Assembly (NCBI GenBank): GCA_021805985.1
Contig: JAJZDN010000018.1
Span: 1-64,000 of the forward strand
Length of the DNA: 64,000 bases
Direction of reading: 5' to 3'
DNA from: Planctomycetota bacterium
GTDB lineage: Bacteria; Planctomycetota; Phycisphaerae; WQYP01
Positions 18,664-27,853 of the stretch are shown here, in pieces. Each line of letters opens with the position of its first letter. Position 1 is the first letter of the stretch. The notes under the pieces were generated by a model that made no database searches, was not told the origin of the DNA, and saw only the letters and a program-made list of their open reading frames with translations. Made by a program: the position numbers and the translations under genes.

Positions 18664-19152
18664 ATGTTCGCCATGGCGAATACACGCGAAAAACCAATCA
18701 CCAAACGCGGACGGGATACCCCCTGCGTGCGTCAGCTATCGGTATTTGTTGAAAATCGTGTCGGGGCGTTGGCCTCTCTAATGGGTATTTTCGAACACTC
18801 CGAAGTGCGCACGCTGGCCCTGACGGTTATGCAAGGGGTGGACTGCGCTATTGTGCGATTCGTATTCAGCGACGCCGATGCGGCGGCTGATGTCCTGCGT
18901 CAGAACGATTACCGTTTTTCCGTGTGTGAACTTGTCGCGGTGGAAATGCCGTCTACGGCCTCCGGCCAAGGCTTGGCCCGGATCGGCAAGGCGCTATTAA
19001 GCGCGGAAATAGATATACATTATGTCTATGGCTTGATCACAGATCCACATCGCTCGGCGGCGGTGGTGATCCATGTTGATAATCCGGCGTTGGCCAGCAT
19101 GGTGCTTTCGGAAGAGCATTTTGTGCTGTTGGATGAAAATGACCTGCGATAG
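18664..19152 (+). CDS. Tandem ACT-domain protein
   Basis: About 162 aa with two ACT-like ligand-binding domains. The first has the signature QLSVFVENRVGALASLMGI near residue 20, the second GLARIGKALLSAEIDIHYVY near residue 95. Proteins of this build bind amino acids and regulate metabolism. ATGs at 18664 and 18673 are equally possible and no strong ribosome site separates them. The effector is unknown. Confidence 0.82.
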   Translation: MFAMANTREKPITKRGRDTPCVRQLSVFVENRVGALASLMGIFEHSEVRTLALTVMQGVDCAIVRFVFSDADAAADVLRQNDYRFSVCELVAVEMPSTASGQGLARIGKALLSAEIDIHYVYGLITDPHRSAAVVIHVDNPALASMVLSEEHFVLLDENDLR

Positions 19153-19304
19153 CGGGGACTTAGGTGACGGGTTACAGGGGACAGTTGTTTCGGGGGACCG
19201 CGACGCTCGGAGTTGGGTAGCACGCGTCAGGGAGCAGGCGGTTGCAAAACGGCGATTACGTGGATGGACTTCTCAGATTGGTTTACGATGATGGAGTATA
19301 AAAT

Positions 19305-19487
19305 ATGGGTGCGCTTTTTGGTCTTATTTCTCTGGCCTGCTTTATATTCTGGCTTTGGATGCTCGTTGACTTGCTGATGAGCCGCCACAGCGCTGGAATT
19401 AAAATTCTCTGGGTAATTCTTATGATTTTTCTGTCGCTGCTGGGGTCTATCCTTTATTTCTTTCTGGCGCGGGGCAAAGCAGCCTAA
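19305..19487 (+). CDS. PLDc_N-type two-helix membrane protein
   Basis: A 60-aa protein with two membrane helices and the pattern FWLWMLVDLLM ... KILWVILMIFLSLLGSILYF typical of the phospholipase D nuclease N-terminal (PLDc_N) domain when it occurs alone. TGGAG lies 8 nt before the ATG. Probably a small structural or regulatory membrane protein; no catalytic part. Confidence 0.8.
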   Translation: MGALFGLISLACFIFWLWMLVDLLMSRHSAGIKILWVILMIFLSLLGSILYFFLARGKAA

Positions 19488-19510
19488 GCGATGAAAATTC
19501 GCCACCCGCC

Positions 19511-20461
19511 TTACCATGCACCTGTGGCCACATCGCGTACTGGGGTCATAAGGGTGTCGAAGGGTGCCAGGGTTGGTAAAACAGAGCTGGGGGCAGTACC
19601 GGCGGGTGTCAGGGCCGTTCCACCGCCGGCTACGCCGCCGCTGGAAGCATACGTGAAGATGTTATCACGGTTTTCACCCACATAGGGCGTCATGCACCAC
19701 GCCACGTGAGCGTCGCCAAAGCCAACGTTCTGTCCGTCGCCGTTATGATTCCCGGAATTGAAAATAAAGTTACCGTAGGTATTGGCCATGGCTTGCGTGG
19801 GGTCCCGTTGGGCATTACCGGCTGCGGACGAATCGGCTGCCGGGGCCATATCCGAAACCATGGGTAGTTCGGCGCTGGCGGCATTGGTATTCCACCAACT
19901 GCCAACGATAAATGCACCGTTCATGTCATTCCAGGGAAATGAAATGGAATAGCTTTCGCCCTGGCCGGTAGTGGAAACGGTTCCCTTTACGACTCCGAAA
20001 TTGGAATAATAGGTACTATTGCTGCTGTATTCATCCGAGGGCGCGGTGGCGAGAAGATCGGATGGGCATATAAAGCTCTTGGGCGTAATTTGTCCGCTTA
20101 GCACCATCAGCCACATGCAGGCCATCGGCGAGCCTTCCTGCCAAGCATTGCTACCGTACACGCTGTCCAAAATTGTGCCGATGTTTCCTGCGGAATCTGT
20201 AGCCGCTGCACCGGGGCCATTCTGATAAGTGGTGCTGGCCGGCGGCAACACGCTGGGGAACTGGCTCTGATTGCTTTGTGCATAAATAAACATGGATTGC
20301 ACAATACCGCGCACATTGGCAGCGCATACCGCACGGTTCGCCAGTTCCTTAGCCCGCGCCAAGCTAGGCAGGAGGATGGCGATCAATAAAGCGATAATTG
20401 AAATGACCACCAATAATTCTATAAGTGTAAATGCCCGCAACTGCCCGTTTCTGTACTGCAT
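19511..20461 (-). CDS. Type II secretion/pilin-like protein with planctomycete H-X9 style
   Basis: A 316-aa protein beginning with a prepilin cleavage site and helix (RAFTLIELLVVISI, then LLIAILLPSLARAKE), followed by a globular domain that ends in GFGDAHVAWCMTP, the usual end of the large planctomycete pseudopilin family. AGGAG lies 9 nt before the ATG. It is cleaved by a prepilin peptidase and inserted in the membrane. It stands alone, as these paralogs often do in Phycisphaerae. Its role (substrate, fibre or adhesion) is not known. Confidence 0.9.
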   Translation of the reverse strand: MQYRNGQLRAFTLIELLVVISIIALLIAILLPSLARAKELANRAVCAANVRGIVQSMFIYAQSNQSQFPSVLPPASTTYQNGPGAAATDSAGNIGTILDSVYGSNAWQEGSPMACMWLMVLSGQITPKSFICPSDLLATAPSDEYSSNSTYYSNFGVVKGTVSTTGQGESYSISFPWNDMNGAFIVGSWWNTNAASAELPMVSDMAPAADSSAAGNAQRDPTQAMANTYGNFIFNSGNHNGDGQNVGFGDAHVAWCMTPYVGENRDNIFTYASSGGVAGGGTALTPAGTAPSSVLPTLAPFDTLMTPVRDVATGAW

Positions 20462-20586
20462 GTCCAGATTCTCCTGTTCAACTTATAGTTATCGGGTAGA
20501 GCAGCCGCGGACTTAAGGGAGAATCGAGAAGTTGTCTTGCAACGTCATATAACCTGAGCATTCTGGATTGTTTTGGGACCCGGGGG

Positions 20587-20710
20587 CGTAGGTTACAGGG
20601 GACAGGGGACAGGTTACAGAAGAAGCAAAATAGCAGCGCAGCGCTTCAAAACCTTCTAACTCCTAACTCCTAACTTCTAGCTTCCAGCTTCCAGCTTCTA
20701 ACTTCTTTCC
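20587..20710. repeat. Low-complexity intergenic tract (GTTACAGGGGACAG / CTAACTCCTAACTTC)
   Basis: Tandem GTTACAGGGGACAG-type words, then AAAATAGCAGCGCAGCGCTTC and a run of TAACTCCTAACTCC / AACTTCTAGCTTCCAGC words. The AAAATAGCAGCGC plus CTAACTCC part recurs at 43555-43620, and the GGTTACAGGGGACAG word also at 19168-19183. Such tracts are known in several bacteria with large intergenic regions and do not encode protein. Confidence 0.7.
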
Positions 20711-20713
20711 CAA

Positions 20714-21451
20714 CTAAATCCCTGCGCCCTGATCCAGATGAATGCCGCATTCTTTTTTTTCCAAGCCGGCCCAGCGGCCGCTGCGCTGGTCTTCATCTGC
20801 CCCGACCGGGCGCGTGCAGGTTTCCGGATTGCAACCGATGGAATTGTATCCCAGTTCCCACAGCGGATGGTAGGGAAGCTCATGCTTCTTCATATAGTGA
20901 TGTATATCACGATTATTCCATGCCAACAGGGGTGAAATAGCCCAGCAGTTGACGCGCTTATTCCACTGCACACTCTGCAGGGTTGCGCGATGATCGGATT
21001 GATGCGATCGCACGCCCCGCAGCCACGCTGCAGGAGCCAATTCCTGCATGGCGCGGTCAAAGACTTCATTTTTATTGGCAGCGCAACACGCTTCTACGTT
21101 ATGGCGCACGCGCGGGTCCGGCTCGCCGTTGACGGTCAACCAGACTACCGGATCATGGCGACTATGATATTCGCGCACATTCAAATGAAAGCGTTGCCGC
21201 AGGGCCTCCATAAACGTCAGCGTCTGCGGAAACAAATAGCCTGTATTCACCAGCACGATGGGAATATCCGGACGAACCGACACTGCCAGATGAATCAGAC
21301 ACATGCTTTCCGCGCCGAAGCTGCTGGTCATGATCAAATCCGTTCCGAACGTCCCGGCCGCCCAGCGGACCAGTTCTGCGGGGTCACGATTCTGAAAATC
21401 CGCATTGATTTTTTCAACATCAAATACTGGAGAAATAATAGATGCACTCAT
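20714..21451 (-). CDS. cysH: Phospho/adenylyl-sulfate reductase CysH
   Basis: A PAPS reductase family protein of 245 aa. It has SSFGAES (44-50) for nucleotide binding and the C-terminal KKECGIH (C235) that carries the catalytic cysteine. It also has C122-C123, and C207 with C212, the four positions that bind a [4Fe-4S] cluster in APS reductases; however the second pair is C-x4-C (GCNPETCTRP) instead of the usual C-x2-C. The start at 21451 is fixed by an ATGA overlap with the PHP gene. It reduces APS or PAPS to sulfite. The operon order cysC-PHP-cysH is tight. Confidence 0.92.
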   Translation of the reverse strand: MSASIISPVFDVEKINADFQNRDPAELVRWAAGTFGTDLIMTSSFGAESMCLIHLAVSVRPDIPIVLVNTGYLFPQTLTFMEALRQRFHLNVREYHSRHDPVVWLTVNGEPDPRVRHNVEACCAANKNEVFDRAMQELAPAAWLRGVRSHQSDHRATLQSVQWNKRVNCWAISPLLAWNNRDIHHYMKKHELPYHPLWELGYNSIGCNPETCTRPVGADEDQRSGRWAGLEKKECGIHLDQGAGI

Positions 21452-22368
21452 GTTGGCAACTCCGTTGCTTGCCGGGCACGCTGCAAGTTCCACGCCTGTT
21501 CCAATCGATCCAGATATTCCACGGGCACACGCACATTGTCACGCCCGAGTCCCAGGGCAATATCCGGCTTAGGCGTGCCATGAAAATCTGATCCACCGGT
21601 GGTGATCAGGTTATAGCGGCGGGCTAATTCCAAAAACAGTTGACTGTCCTGCGGGCGATGATCGCTGTGCCAGGCCTCAATGCCGTCGAGTCCTGCCTCC
21701 ACCAGATTGGCGATCACATGTTGGAGTTGGGCTGGATTTTCCGTGCGCAGTTGCGTGGGATGGGCCAGGACTGCTAACCCGCCGGCGGCATGAATACATT
21801 CCAGCGCCTGCCGCGGGGTCAGTCGCTCTTTATCAAAATAGGCCGTCCCGGTAGTTCCCAGATAAACATCAAAGGCCTGTTTGACCGAACTCACGCAGCC
21901 CGCATCCACCATCGCCTGGGCTATGTGCGGCCGGCCCAAAACAATGGCCCGCCCGTCAGCCGATCCACGCCGGGCAATGGCCTGCACCTGCTCCAGCGTG
22001 ATGCGGCAACCTAATTCATTGAGCCGGGCAATAATCCGAGGGTTGCGATTATCCCGCCCTTCCAGCAGAATGTCGCTCATACGCTTAAGCCCCGGTGAAA
22101 GCGGATCAATGTAATACCCCAGGATGTGCATGGTTCCCGGATGTGGATATTCCGCGGAGATTTCAATTCCCGGTACAAAACGCAAACCAATTTTTTGCGC
22201 TTGTGCCCGGGCCTCCAGCAAGCCGTTGCCGCTGTCATGATCTGTCAGTGCCAGGCCCACAAGTCCTGCTGCCTGGGCGCTGTTGACCAGTTGTGTGGGC
22301 GTTAATGTGCCATCGCTGGCGGTACTGTGCGTATGTAAATCAACGTATTGCGTGGCCATGTTACCCAT
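21448..22368 (-). CDS. PHP-domain phosphoesterase (3',5'-nucleoside bisphosphate phosphatase-like)
   Basis: About 306 aa. The metal-binding PHP signature DLHTHSTASDG opens the protein, and ALTDHDSGNG, PGIEIS, LAHPTQLR and GGSDFHG follow, as in the YciV/RNase AM group that removes the 3'-phosphate of pAp or degrades short RNA. Start ATG 22368 overlaps the cysC stop (TGATG); a further ATG at 22359 is possible. Between cysC and cysH, a pAp phosphatase role fits: pAp is the by-product of PAPS reduction (inference from context and family). Confidence 0.88.
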   Translation of the reverse strand: MGNMATQYVDLHTHSTASDGTLTPTQLVNSAQAAGLVGLALTDHDSGNGLLEARAQAQKIGLRFVPGIEISAEYPHPGTMHILGYYIDPLSPGLKRMSDILLEGRDNRNPRIIARLNELGCRITLEQVQAIARRGSADGRAIVLGRPHIAQAMVDAGCVSSVKQAFDVYLGTTGTAYFDKERLTPRQALECIHAAGGLAVLAHPTQLRTENPAQLQHVIANLVEAGLDGIEAWHSDHRPQDSQLFLELARRYNLITTGGSDFHGTPKPDIALGLGRDNVRVPVEYLDRLEQAWNLQRARQATELPT

Positions 22369-23009
22369 CACCCCTGTTGGATCAATCGCCCGAGTCGGCG
22401 AAGATAAGTGAAAATAATTTCCACAGCCTGCGAGGCTGATTGCTCGTGGCTTTTTATATGAATCTCCGGGTTGACCGGCATTTCATAGGGGGCGTCAATA
22501 CCGGTAAAACCCAGTGGTTTGCCAGCCGCCACGGCTGCGCGGGCTTTTTTGTAAAGCCCCTTGGGATCGCGTTGTTCGCAAACTTCCACCGGTGCATCAA
22601 CAAACACTTCTACAAATTCATCCGGCCCCACAAGCTGGCGCACCCGCTGGCGATCCGCGGCATACGGACTGATAAAACTCGCAATAACAATCAACCCCGC
22701 ATCCGCCAGCAAGCGAGCTAATTCACCAGCCCGTCGAACATTTTCTGCCCGGTCCTGCGGGGAAAATCCCAGATCGCTATTGAGACCGTGCCTTAAATTA
22801 TCCCCATCCAGCACATACGCCGCATGACCGGAGGCGATTAACGCATGTTCCAAACCTACGGCAATCGTAGATTTCCCGCAGCCTGAAAGACCGGTCAGCC
22901 AGACGATGCAGGGGCGATTATGTGTAGCCGCCGCCCGATCGGACGCAGTTACCTTGGACGAATGCCAAGTTATGTTAGTCGCTTTTATTTCAGCCATCGG
23001 GATAACCAT
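22368..23009 (-). CDS. cysC: Adenylyl-sulfate kinase CysC
   Basis: A P-loop kinase of 213 aa that phosphorylates adenylyl sulfate to PAPS. Walker A is GLSGCGKST; the family motifs YVLDGDNLRHGLN, FISPY, and KGLYKKARA are intact. It is the first gene of a three-gene - strand unit with the PHP phosphatase and cysH. Start could be 23009 or the ATG at 22997. The sulfurylase genes (cysD/cysN or sat) are not in the window. Confidence 0.95.
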   Translation of the reverse strand: MVIPMAEIKATNITWHSSKVTASDRAAATHNRPCIVWLTGLSGCGKSTIAVGLEHALIASGHAAYVLDGDNLRHGLNSDLGFSPQDRAENVRRAGELARLLADAGLIVIASFISPYAADRQRVRQLVGPDEFVEVFVDAPVEVCEQRDPKGLYKKARAAVAAGKPLGFTGIDAPYEMPVNPEIHIKSHEQSASQAVEIIFTYLRRLGRLIQQG

Positions 23010-23183
23010 CCGAGAAGATCAACGAGCCGTTACACAGCAAATCCGCGAATAAAGCGGAAAACCACCCATTACACACAACACCTATCGGTTAAGTGTGCAA
23101 TCAATAATACGCCCCTTGGCCTGCAAATTCAAGTTATACCGCGCCGCAGGGATTTAACGTAATTAGTCGCTACAATACCTATT

Positions 23184-24221
23184 ATGGATGAAGCCCAACC
23201 TGATGACTTGGAACTTGCCGAACCGCTGGCGTTGCCGGATTCCGATGAGGGTATGGAAGCGTTGACGTTTAACATACGCCATGATTTGCAAAAGCGGCTG
23301 GATATTTATCTGCGTGATCGGCTTTCCACGCATTCACGATCCATGCTGCAAAAATTAATTAAGTCCGGCACGGTTCTGGTCAATGGCCGAGCCGCCAAAG
23401 TCAGTACCTTGTTGCGCAGTGGTGATCGTGTGGAATTACAGGTTCCGCCGACGGTCCGACGGGAAATATTGCCGGAAAATATTCCGCTGGACATTTTGTA
23501 TGAAGATGATCACTTCATCGCCATTAATAAACAGACCAATTTGCTGGTGCATCCGGCGCGCGGCCACTGGACCGGCACGATGACCAACGCCTTGGTCTAT
23601 CATGCCCAGCAAACCGCAGGAACACTTTCCGTGGGCAGTGACCCCTGGCGGCCGGGGATTATTCACCGCCTGGATCGCAACACCACCGGCCTGATTCTTG
23701 TAGCCAAAACGGATCAGGCCCATTGGCGGCTGGCTGGGCAATTTGAGCGTCGATCAATTCGCAAAACCTATCTGGCGATTATCCATGGTTCGCCGCCGCT
23801 GGATAGTGATCTTATTGATGCACCCTTGGGCGTGCATCCGGTCATGCGGGAGAAATACACGGTGCGCGAAGATATTGGCCGCACCGCTCAGACGGTTTAT
23901 CAGGTCAAGGAACGTTTTAATCGCTTTACACTGCTGGAATTATTTCCCAGGACGGGCCGTACCCACCAGTTGCGTGTCCACTTAAGCCATGTCGGATTTC
24001 CTATCGTGGGCGATGTTATGTATGGCGGTCGCCCCGTATCACGCCGGGATATTACCACCAAGTCCACAGATTCAGTGGACGCTATGATTTCCCGGCAGGC
24101 CCTGCACGCCTGGAAACTCCAGTTTGTACACCCTGGCAAATTCAATCGTATGGCCCTGGAAGCGCCCGTGCCGGGGGATATTGCCGAATTTTTGACGCTC
24201 CTGCGGCAATATGACCGATGA
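23184..24221 (+). CDS. RluA/RluD-family pseudouridine synthase
   Basis: A 345-aa RNA-modifying enzyme. An S4 RNA-binding domain (about residues 30-90) precedes the catalytic domain with the HRLDRNTTGL motif, whose Asp is the catalytic residue, and RTGRTHQLRVHLSH. It isomerises uridine in 23S rRNA (RluD type most likely). No ribosome site precedes the ATG; a TACAAT hexamer 7 nt upstream could be a -10 box, giving a leaderless mRNA. Confidence 0.93.
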   Translation: MDEAQPDDLELAEPLALPDSDEGMEALTFNIRHDLQKRLDIYLRDRLSTHSRSMLQKLIKSGTVLVNGRAAKVSTLLRSGDRVELQVPPTVRREILPENIPLDILYEDDHFIAINKQTNLLVHPARGHWTGTMTNALVYHAQQTAGTLSVGSDPWRPGIIHRLDRNTTGLILVAKTDQAHWRLAGQFERRSIRKTYLAIIHGSPPLDSDLIDAPLGVHPVMREKYTVREDIGRTAQTVYQVKERFNRFTLLELFPRTGRTHQLRVHLSHVGFPIVGDVMYGGRPVSRRDITTKSTDSVDAMISRQALHAWKLQFVHPGKFNRMALEAPVPGDIAEFLTLLRQYDR

Positions 24222-24372
24222 ATAGCGCAGTAACGCCAACCGCCCGTCCTGCCGCTTTCGGCGGTTCGGGCGATTCGCGTGAGTAAGATAATTTGAATTG
24301 CATCATGCACCGGACTTTCCAGTATCGGAGCGCCACATCTGGATTTTTTGTGCATAGCCGGAGTGTTTGTCC

Positions 24373-25128
24373 ATGGTAGCGCCGGAAGTATTAGAACAGT
24401 GTCAACGAATCATTGACTATCGCTTTGAGAATTTACAACTGCTGGATGAAGCCCTTACCCATGCCTCATCATCACCCAATCGGCGCAGCTCTAATGAACG
24501 GCTGGAGTTTCTCGGAGATGCAGTGCTGGGATTGATTATCTGCCAGAAAGGCTACGAACAATTTCCCGAGTGGCTGGAAGGGCAACTCACTATTCTCAAA
24601 TCATCGGTTGTGAGCCGCAAAACCTGTGCGGAAGTCAGCAATAAGCTTGGTCTTACGGACTTAATCCACGTGGGTCCTGGCATGGACAAGCCCGGGCGAC
24701 TACCCAGCAGTTTGGCGGCCGGCGTATTTGAATCAGTGGTCGGAGCGATCTATCTTGATGGGGGCTTTGAAGCCGCTGGTAAATTTATCCTTCAGCACAT
24801 GCAGCCCTGGGTAGACCATTACGCGGATGGCGAGCATCAGATGAATTTCAAATCCATGCTCCAGCAATACGCGCAAAGAGAATATGGCTGTACTCCGACG
24901 TATGAAGTTCTTGCCGAAGAAGGGCCGGACCACAAAAAAACATTCCGCATACGCGTCAATATGCAAGGGCAATTTTACGAAGGCACGCAAGGCCGAACAA
25001 AAAAGGAAGCCGAACAGGAAGCCGCACGACTGGCGCTCTTATCCCTGGGCGCATTAGATGCCGCAGGCGAAATGATCGTAGAGCCGACATTGCCGAGCCA
25101 CAATCACGACAATCAGCCGACCCCATAA
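24373..25128 (+). CDS. rnc: Ribonuclease III
   Basis: A double-strand-specific endoribonuclease of 251 aa. Catalytic signature NERLEFLGDAVLGL (about residues 40-53), second site ESVVGAIYLDGG, and a C-terminal dsRNA-binding domain (FKSMLQQYAQREYGCTPTYE, then GRTKKEAEQEAARLAL). It processes rRNA and other duplex RNA. The first ATG is at 24373; a TTG two codons upstream is in frame. Confidence 0.96.
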   Translation: MVAPEVLEQCQRIIDYRFENLQLLDEALTHASSSPNRRSSNERLEFLGDAVLGLIICQKGYEQFPEWLEGQLTILKSSVVSRKTCAEVSNKLGLTDLIHVGPGMDKPGRLPSSLAAGVFESVVGAIYLDGGFEAAGKFILQHMQPWVDHYADGEHQMNFKSMLQQYAQREYGCTPTYEVLAEEGPDHKKTFRIRVNMQGQFYEGTQGRTKKEAEQEAARLALLSLGALDAAGEMIVEPTLPSHNHDNQPTP

Positions 25129-25152
25129 TTTGTTAATGTGCTATTCAGGCCG

Positions 25153-25965
25153 TCAGTGAGAATGCAGCTTTCGCGTTCGCATGGCCAGAGCCGGCAGTGC
25201 CAGCAACATGGTGCCTAGAAACACCAGAGGCAACGTGGCTGGCTGGGGAACGGCGAGCGGGCTTATGCTGGAGGCGCAGTTGGTGATGGTATTAGCGTCA
25301 AGGGTCACGGCACCATTACTGGCCAAGGCACTGCCATCGGCGATCGTCGCACCGGTGTTCATTGTAATGCTGGTAAGCGCGAGAATATGACCTTCAAATG
25401 CGGTGGTAGTTCCCAGTGTGGCGGAACTGCCCACCTGCCAGAATACATTGCAATCGGGCGTCGAGCCGGTGTTGATGCTTACGACCGAGGAGGCACTGGC
25501 GGTGGTTAGTGTGCTGCCGATCTGGAAAACAAACTGCGCATCCGAGTTGCCTTGCTCATTAAGGGTAAGCGTGCCCGTGAGCTGCGCTGACGACGCAAAG
25601 AAATAGACGCCCGGGGTAAGGGTCAGGCCACCCAGGTCTGTGCCGGTTAATGTTTGCGTTGGGGCTAAGCCCGCTGCTGCGTTGTATGCACTGGTCAGAT
25701 CCGTCTGCGCTTGTGCCGCTGCCGCGTCTCCCATATCGGTTGCGTAGGGTGCCTTTATCGTTCCCGGCGGAAATCCGGTGATCGCAGTGCCCGGGCTGAC
25801 ACCAACATTCCCGTTGTTGATTACTGTGTTCCCGGTATTAGTCACGGTAGAGCCCGCCAGAACCGCAAAATTCCCCGCCGATCCCAGCGTGATAGCGGCT
25901 TGAGCCTTCAAGGGGACCCCAGCCAACGGTGCAATTGCCAAAAGGATAAATATCTTGCTTCTCAT
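25153..25965 (-). CDS. Ice-binding-family (DUF3494) exported protein with C-terminal membrane anchor
   Basis: 270 aa from the ATG at 25965 (GGGAG 7 nt upstream; the frame opens further up without coding character). Signal peptide to about KAQA at residue 22, then a DUF3494 domain: LGSAGNFAVLAGSTVTNTG, GDLG-like repeats, and LTPGVYFFASSAQL. The end is PQPATLPLVFLGTML...MRTRKLHSH, a PEP-CTERM-like anchor. DUF3494 proteins bind ice in some organisms but are common adhesin-like proteins elsewhere, so ice binding should not be assumed. Confidence 0.88.
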   Translation of the reverse strand: MRSKIFILLAIAPLAGVPLKAQAAITLGSAGNFAVLAGSTVTNTGNTVINNGNVGVSPGTAITGFPPGTIKAPYATDMGDAAAAQAQTDLTSAYNAAAGLAPTQTLTGTDLGGLTLTPGVYFFASSAQLTGTLTLNEQGNSDAQFVFQIGSTLTTASASSVVSINTGSTPDCNVFWQVGSSATLGTTTAFEGHILALTSITMNTGATIADGSALASNGAVTLDANTITNCASSISPLAVPQPATLPLVFLGTMLLALPALAMRTRKLHSH

Positions 25966-26788
25966 AGTGCAACTCCCTGATAAAAAGGTGACTGACCGAA
26001 ATGCCAACCACCGTTCACATTTCGCGGACGAAATTTTCCGCCCGTAACTAAGAACCAGTTTCTCCAAACGAAAATTGGCCCCACTATTAATTGTTAGCAA
26101 GCAAACTCTATGCCAGCATCGAAGACAGACAAAGCAGGCATAGACTATTTGTGGCGCACAGGCCCAAAATTTGTACGACAATCCCGTGATCGCCGCCGCG
26201 GCCATCGCTGCAGCGTAGGCGACCGGGCCTGCTGGATAAATTAGCGATAAACTACGGTTTTACTTGCATTTTCTGCACGCCCAGAGGTGTTGCATCGAGA
26301 CTGGAAAAGGGTCGGTTCCGTTGCCGATGGCGAGCATATGTGTTATGTGTCTGGCCTAAACTTATTTCCGTTTTCCATTTTGGCGAATCCGGCCAAACTG
26401 CCGCCAATCGCTGCCAAAAAGCCACGCCCGACAACTTGACGTTGCCAAACTGTCCTGTCGCGAGGCCGTTTTTCACGCGGAGGTACTATTGAGCAAGATT
26501 ATCTCAGGTTGGCGTGCAAGCGGGGAAATTCCTGTTCAGCTTGGGTGGGGTCATCGACTGGCGCGAATTTTTTTTCAGCACACCGCCCGGGAATCTGTGT
26601 GCCTCGCGTTATATAGCCCCGTGGTGATAACCCGGTGGTAATTGGCGGCACGGGATCAACCACCGGATTATCATCCGGTGCTCCGGCGGCGCGGTGCGTT
26701 GCATCGCGTTGCATTATCGCATCGCGTCATGGAGCACCGCGGTGATAACCCGGTGGTAGATTGAGGACTGGCTTTGGTGATTGCAACT
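25966..26788. other. Long intergenic region with repeat copies, no gene
   Basis: 823 bp between thyA and the ice-binding protein gene. It holds the palindromic repeat copies listed at 26615-26757. The only frame of note (- strand 26252-26476) has no family match I know and no ribosome site. The remaining sequence carries nothing I recognise. Confidence 0.5.
26615..26757. repeat. Interspersed palindromic repeat, copies B1 and B2 (partial)
   Basis: B1 (about 26615-26683) has both arms of the hairpin unit: CCGTGGTGATAACCCGGTGG and ACCACCGGATTATCATCC...GGTGCTCC. B2 (about 26732-26757) has only the left arm, GAGCACCGCGGTGATAACCC, preceded by GCATCGCGTCAT as in copy A. Same family as copies at 3452 and 45454. 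Confidence 0.72.
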
Positions 26789-27652
26789 TCAAACGGCGAC
26801 TTTGAATTGGATCGCGGGATGCGGATCGTAACCGATGATTTTGAAATCATCATACGTTAATTGATCAAAGGGCTTACGGGCAATTTCCAGTCGCGGCAGA
26901 GGCCGGGGGGAGCGTGTAAGTTGCTCTCGCAAGCCGGCGAGATGGTCATATTCAGCCATGCTGGCGTTGCTTTGAGCAACGTAAATGTGGGCATCAACAA
27001 TCGTATGGGCGAATTGGCCCACGCCCAAATCGCACTCCTGGGCGATCATTTGTGTCAAGGTGGCGTAACAGGCCAGATTGAAGGGGATTCCCAAGGCGAT
27101 GTCGCCGGAGCGTTGGGAAAGGTGGCAATTAAGTTTGCCGTCCAGTACCTGAAATACAAAGCTGTAATGGCATGGCGGAAGTTTACTGGTTTCGGCGTTG
27201 CCGGGTTCCCAGGCGCTGACCACAAGCCGGCGGCTATTGGGGTTGCGCTTTATTTCATTGATGACATAAGCGATTTGATCTATTTCCTGTATAGGCGCAG
27301 CGGCCTGACCGGTTTGGGAGATCGGAGCGTGGCTTTTCTGCACCGGGTGAGGAAATCTTCGCCAGTAGCGGCCATAGGCGGTTTCCAGTTCGCCATTTTC
27401 ATCCGCCCAGGCATCCCATATCTTGGTCTGCTTTCGCAAATTGCGAATATGCTCTTCTCCGGAAAGATACCAAAGCAGTTCCTTAAGCACAGCGGGATAA
27501 TTAACCTTTTTAGTGGTCAGCAAAGGGAATCCATCCGCGAGATTCACTTTGTAAAATGCCCCGAAGTAACTAATGGTATCCACACCGGTACGACTGGCCT
27601 TGCGGGTGCCTTGGTCCATGACCAATTTGACCAGATCAAGATATTCTTTCAT
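26789..27652 (-). CDS. thyA: Thymidylate synthase ThyA
   Basis: Folate-dependent methylation of dUMP to dTMP. 287 aa. The active-site cysteine lies in LPPCHYSFVFQV; SQRSGDIALGIPFNLACYA and DAHIYVAQ are typical. The N-terminus MKEYLDLVKLVMDQGTRK is canonical. It follows the tRNA-Ala terminator on the same strand, so it needs its own promoter in the short 63-nt gap or reads through. Confidence 0.96.
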   Translation of the reverse strand: MKEYLDLVKLVMDQGTRKASRTGVDTISYFGAFYKVNLADGFPLLTTKKVNYPAVLKELLWYLSGEEHIRNLRKQTKIWDAWADENGELETAYGRYWRRFPHPVQKSHAPISQTGQAAAPIQEIDQIAYVINEIKRNPNSRRLVVSAWEPGNAETSKLPPCHYSFVFQVLDGKLNCHLSQRSGDIALGIPFNLACYATLTQMIAQECDLGVGQFAHTIVDAHIYVAQSNASMAEYDHLAGLREQLTRSPRPLPRLEIARKPFDQLTYDDFKIIGYDPHPAIQFKVAV

Positions 27653-27674
27653 CCGTGGTTCCAGCTAGTATGTT

Positions 27675-27710
27675 AAAAAGGCCGCGATGAGTTTACATCG
27701 CGGCCTTTAC
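27675..27710 (-). terminator. Rho-independent terminator after tRNA-Ala
   Basis: A perfect 12-bp stem (AAGGCCGCGATG / CATCGCGGCCTT) with loop of 6 nt, followed on the - strand by TTTTTAAC. It begins 6 nt past the 3' end of the tRNA, so the tRNA is a separate short transcript. Confidence 0.9.
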
Positions 27711-27715
27711 GAATA

Positions 27716-27788
27716 TGGAGGCAAGGGGGCTCGAACCCCTGACCTTCTCGATGCCATCGAGACGCTCTCCCAACTGAGCTATGCCCCC
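27716..27788 (-). tRNA. tRNA-Ala (GGC)
   Basis: 73 nt without an encoded CCA. Acceptor stem GGGGGCA/TGCCTCC (one G-T pair), D-arm with AGCTCAGTTGGGAGAGC, anticodon loop ATGGCAT giving anticodon GGC, T-arm GGGGTTCGAGCCCC, discriminator A. Confidence 0.97.
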
Positions 27789-27853
27789 GATTCGCGCATG
27801 TTTAAAGTACCCGAATCCCACGTCCGGGTCAAGGATCATGCGGTATTGACGGG

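Noticed and set aside
20587-20710. A CRISPR array
   Set aside because: The repeats are short words without regular spacing or unique spacers, and no cas gene is present.
26252-26476. 74-codon - strand ORF upstream of the ice-binding gene
   Set aside because: No family match, no ribosome site, lies in a repeat-bearing gap.
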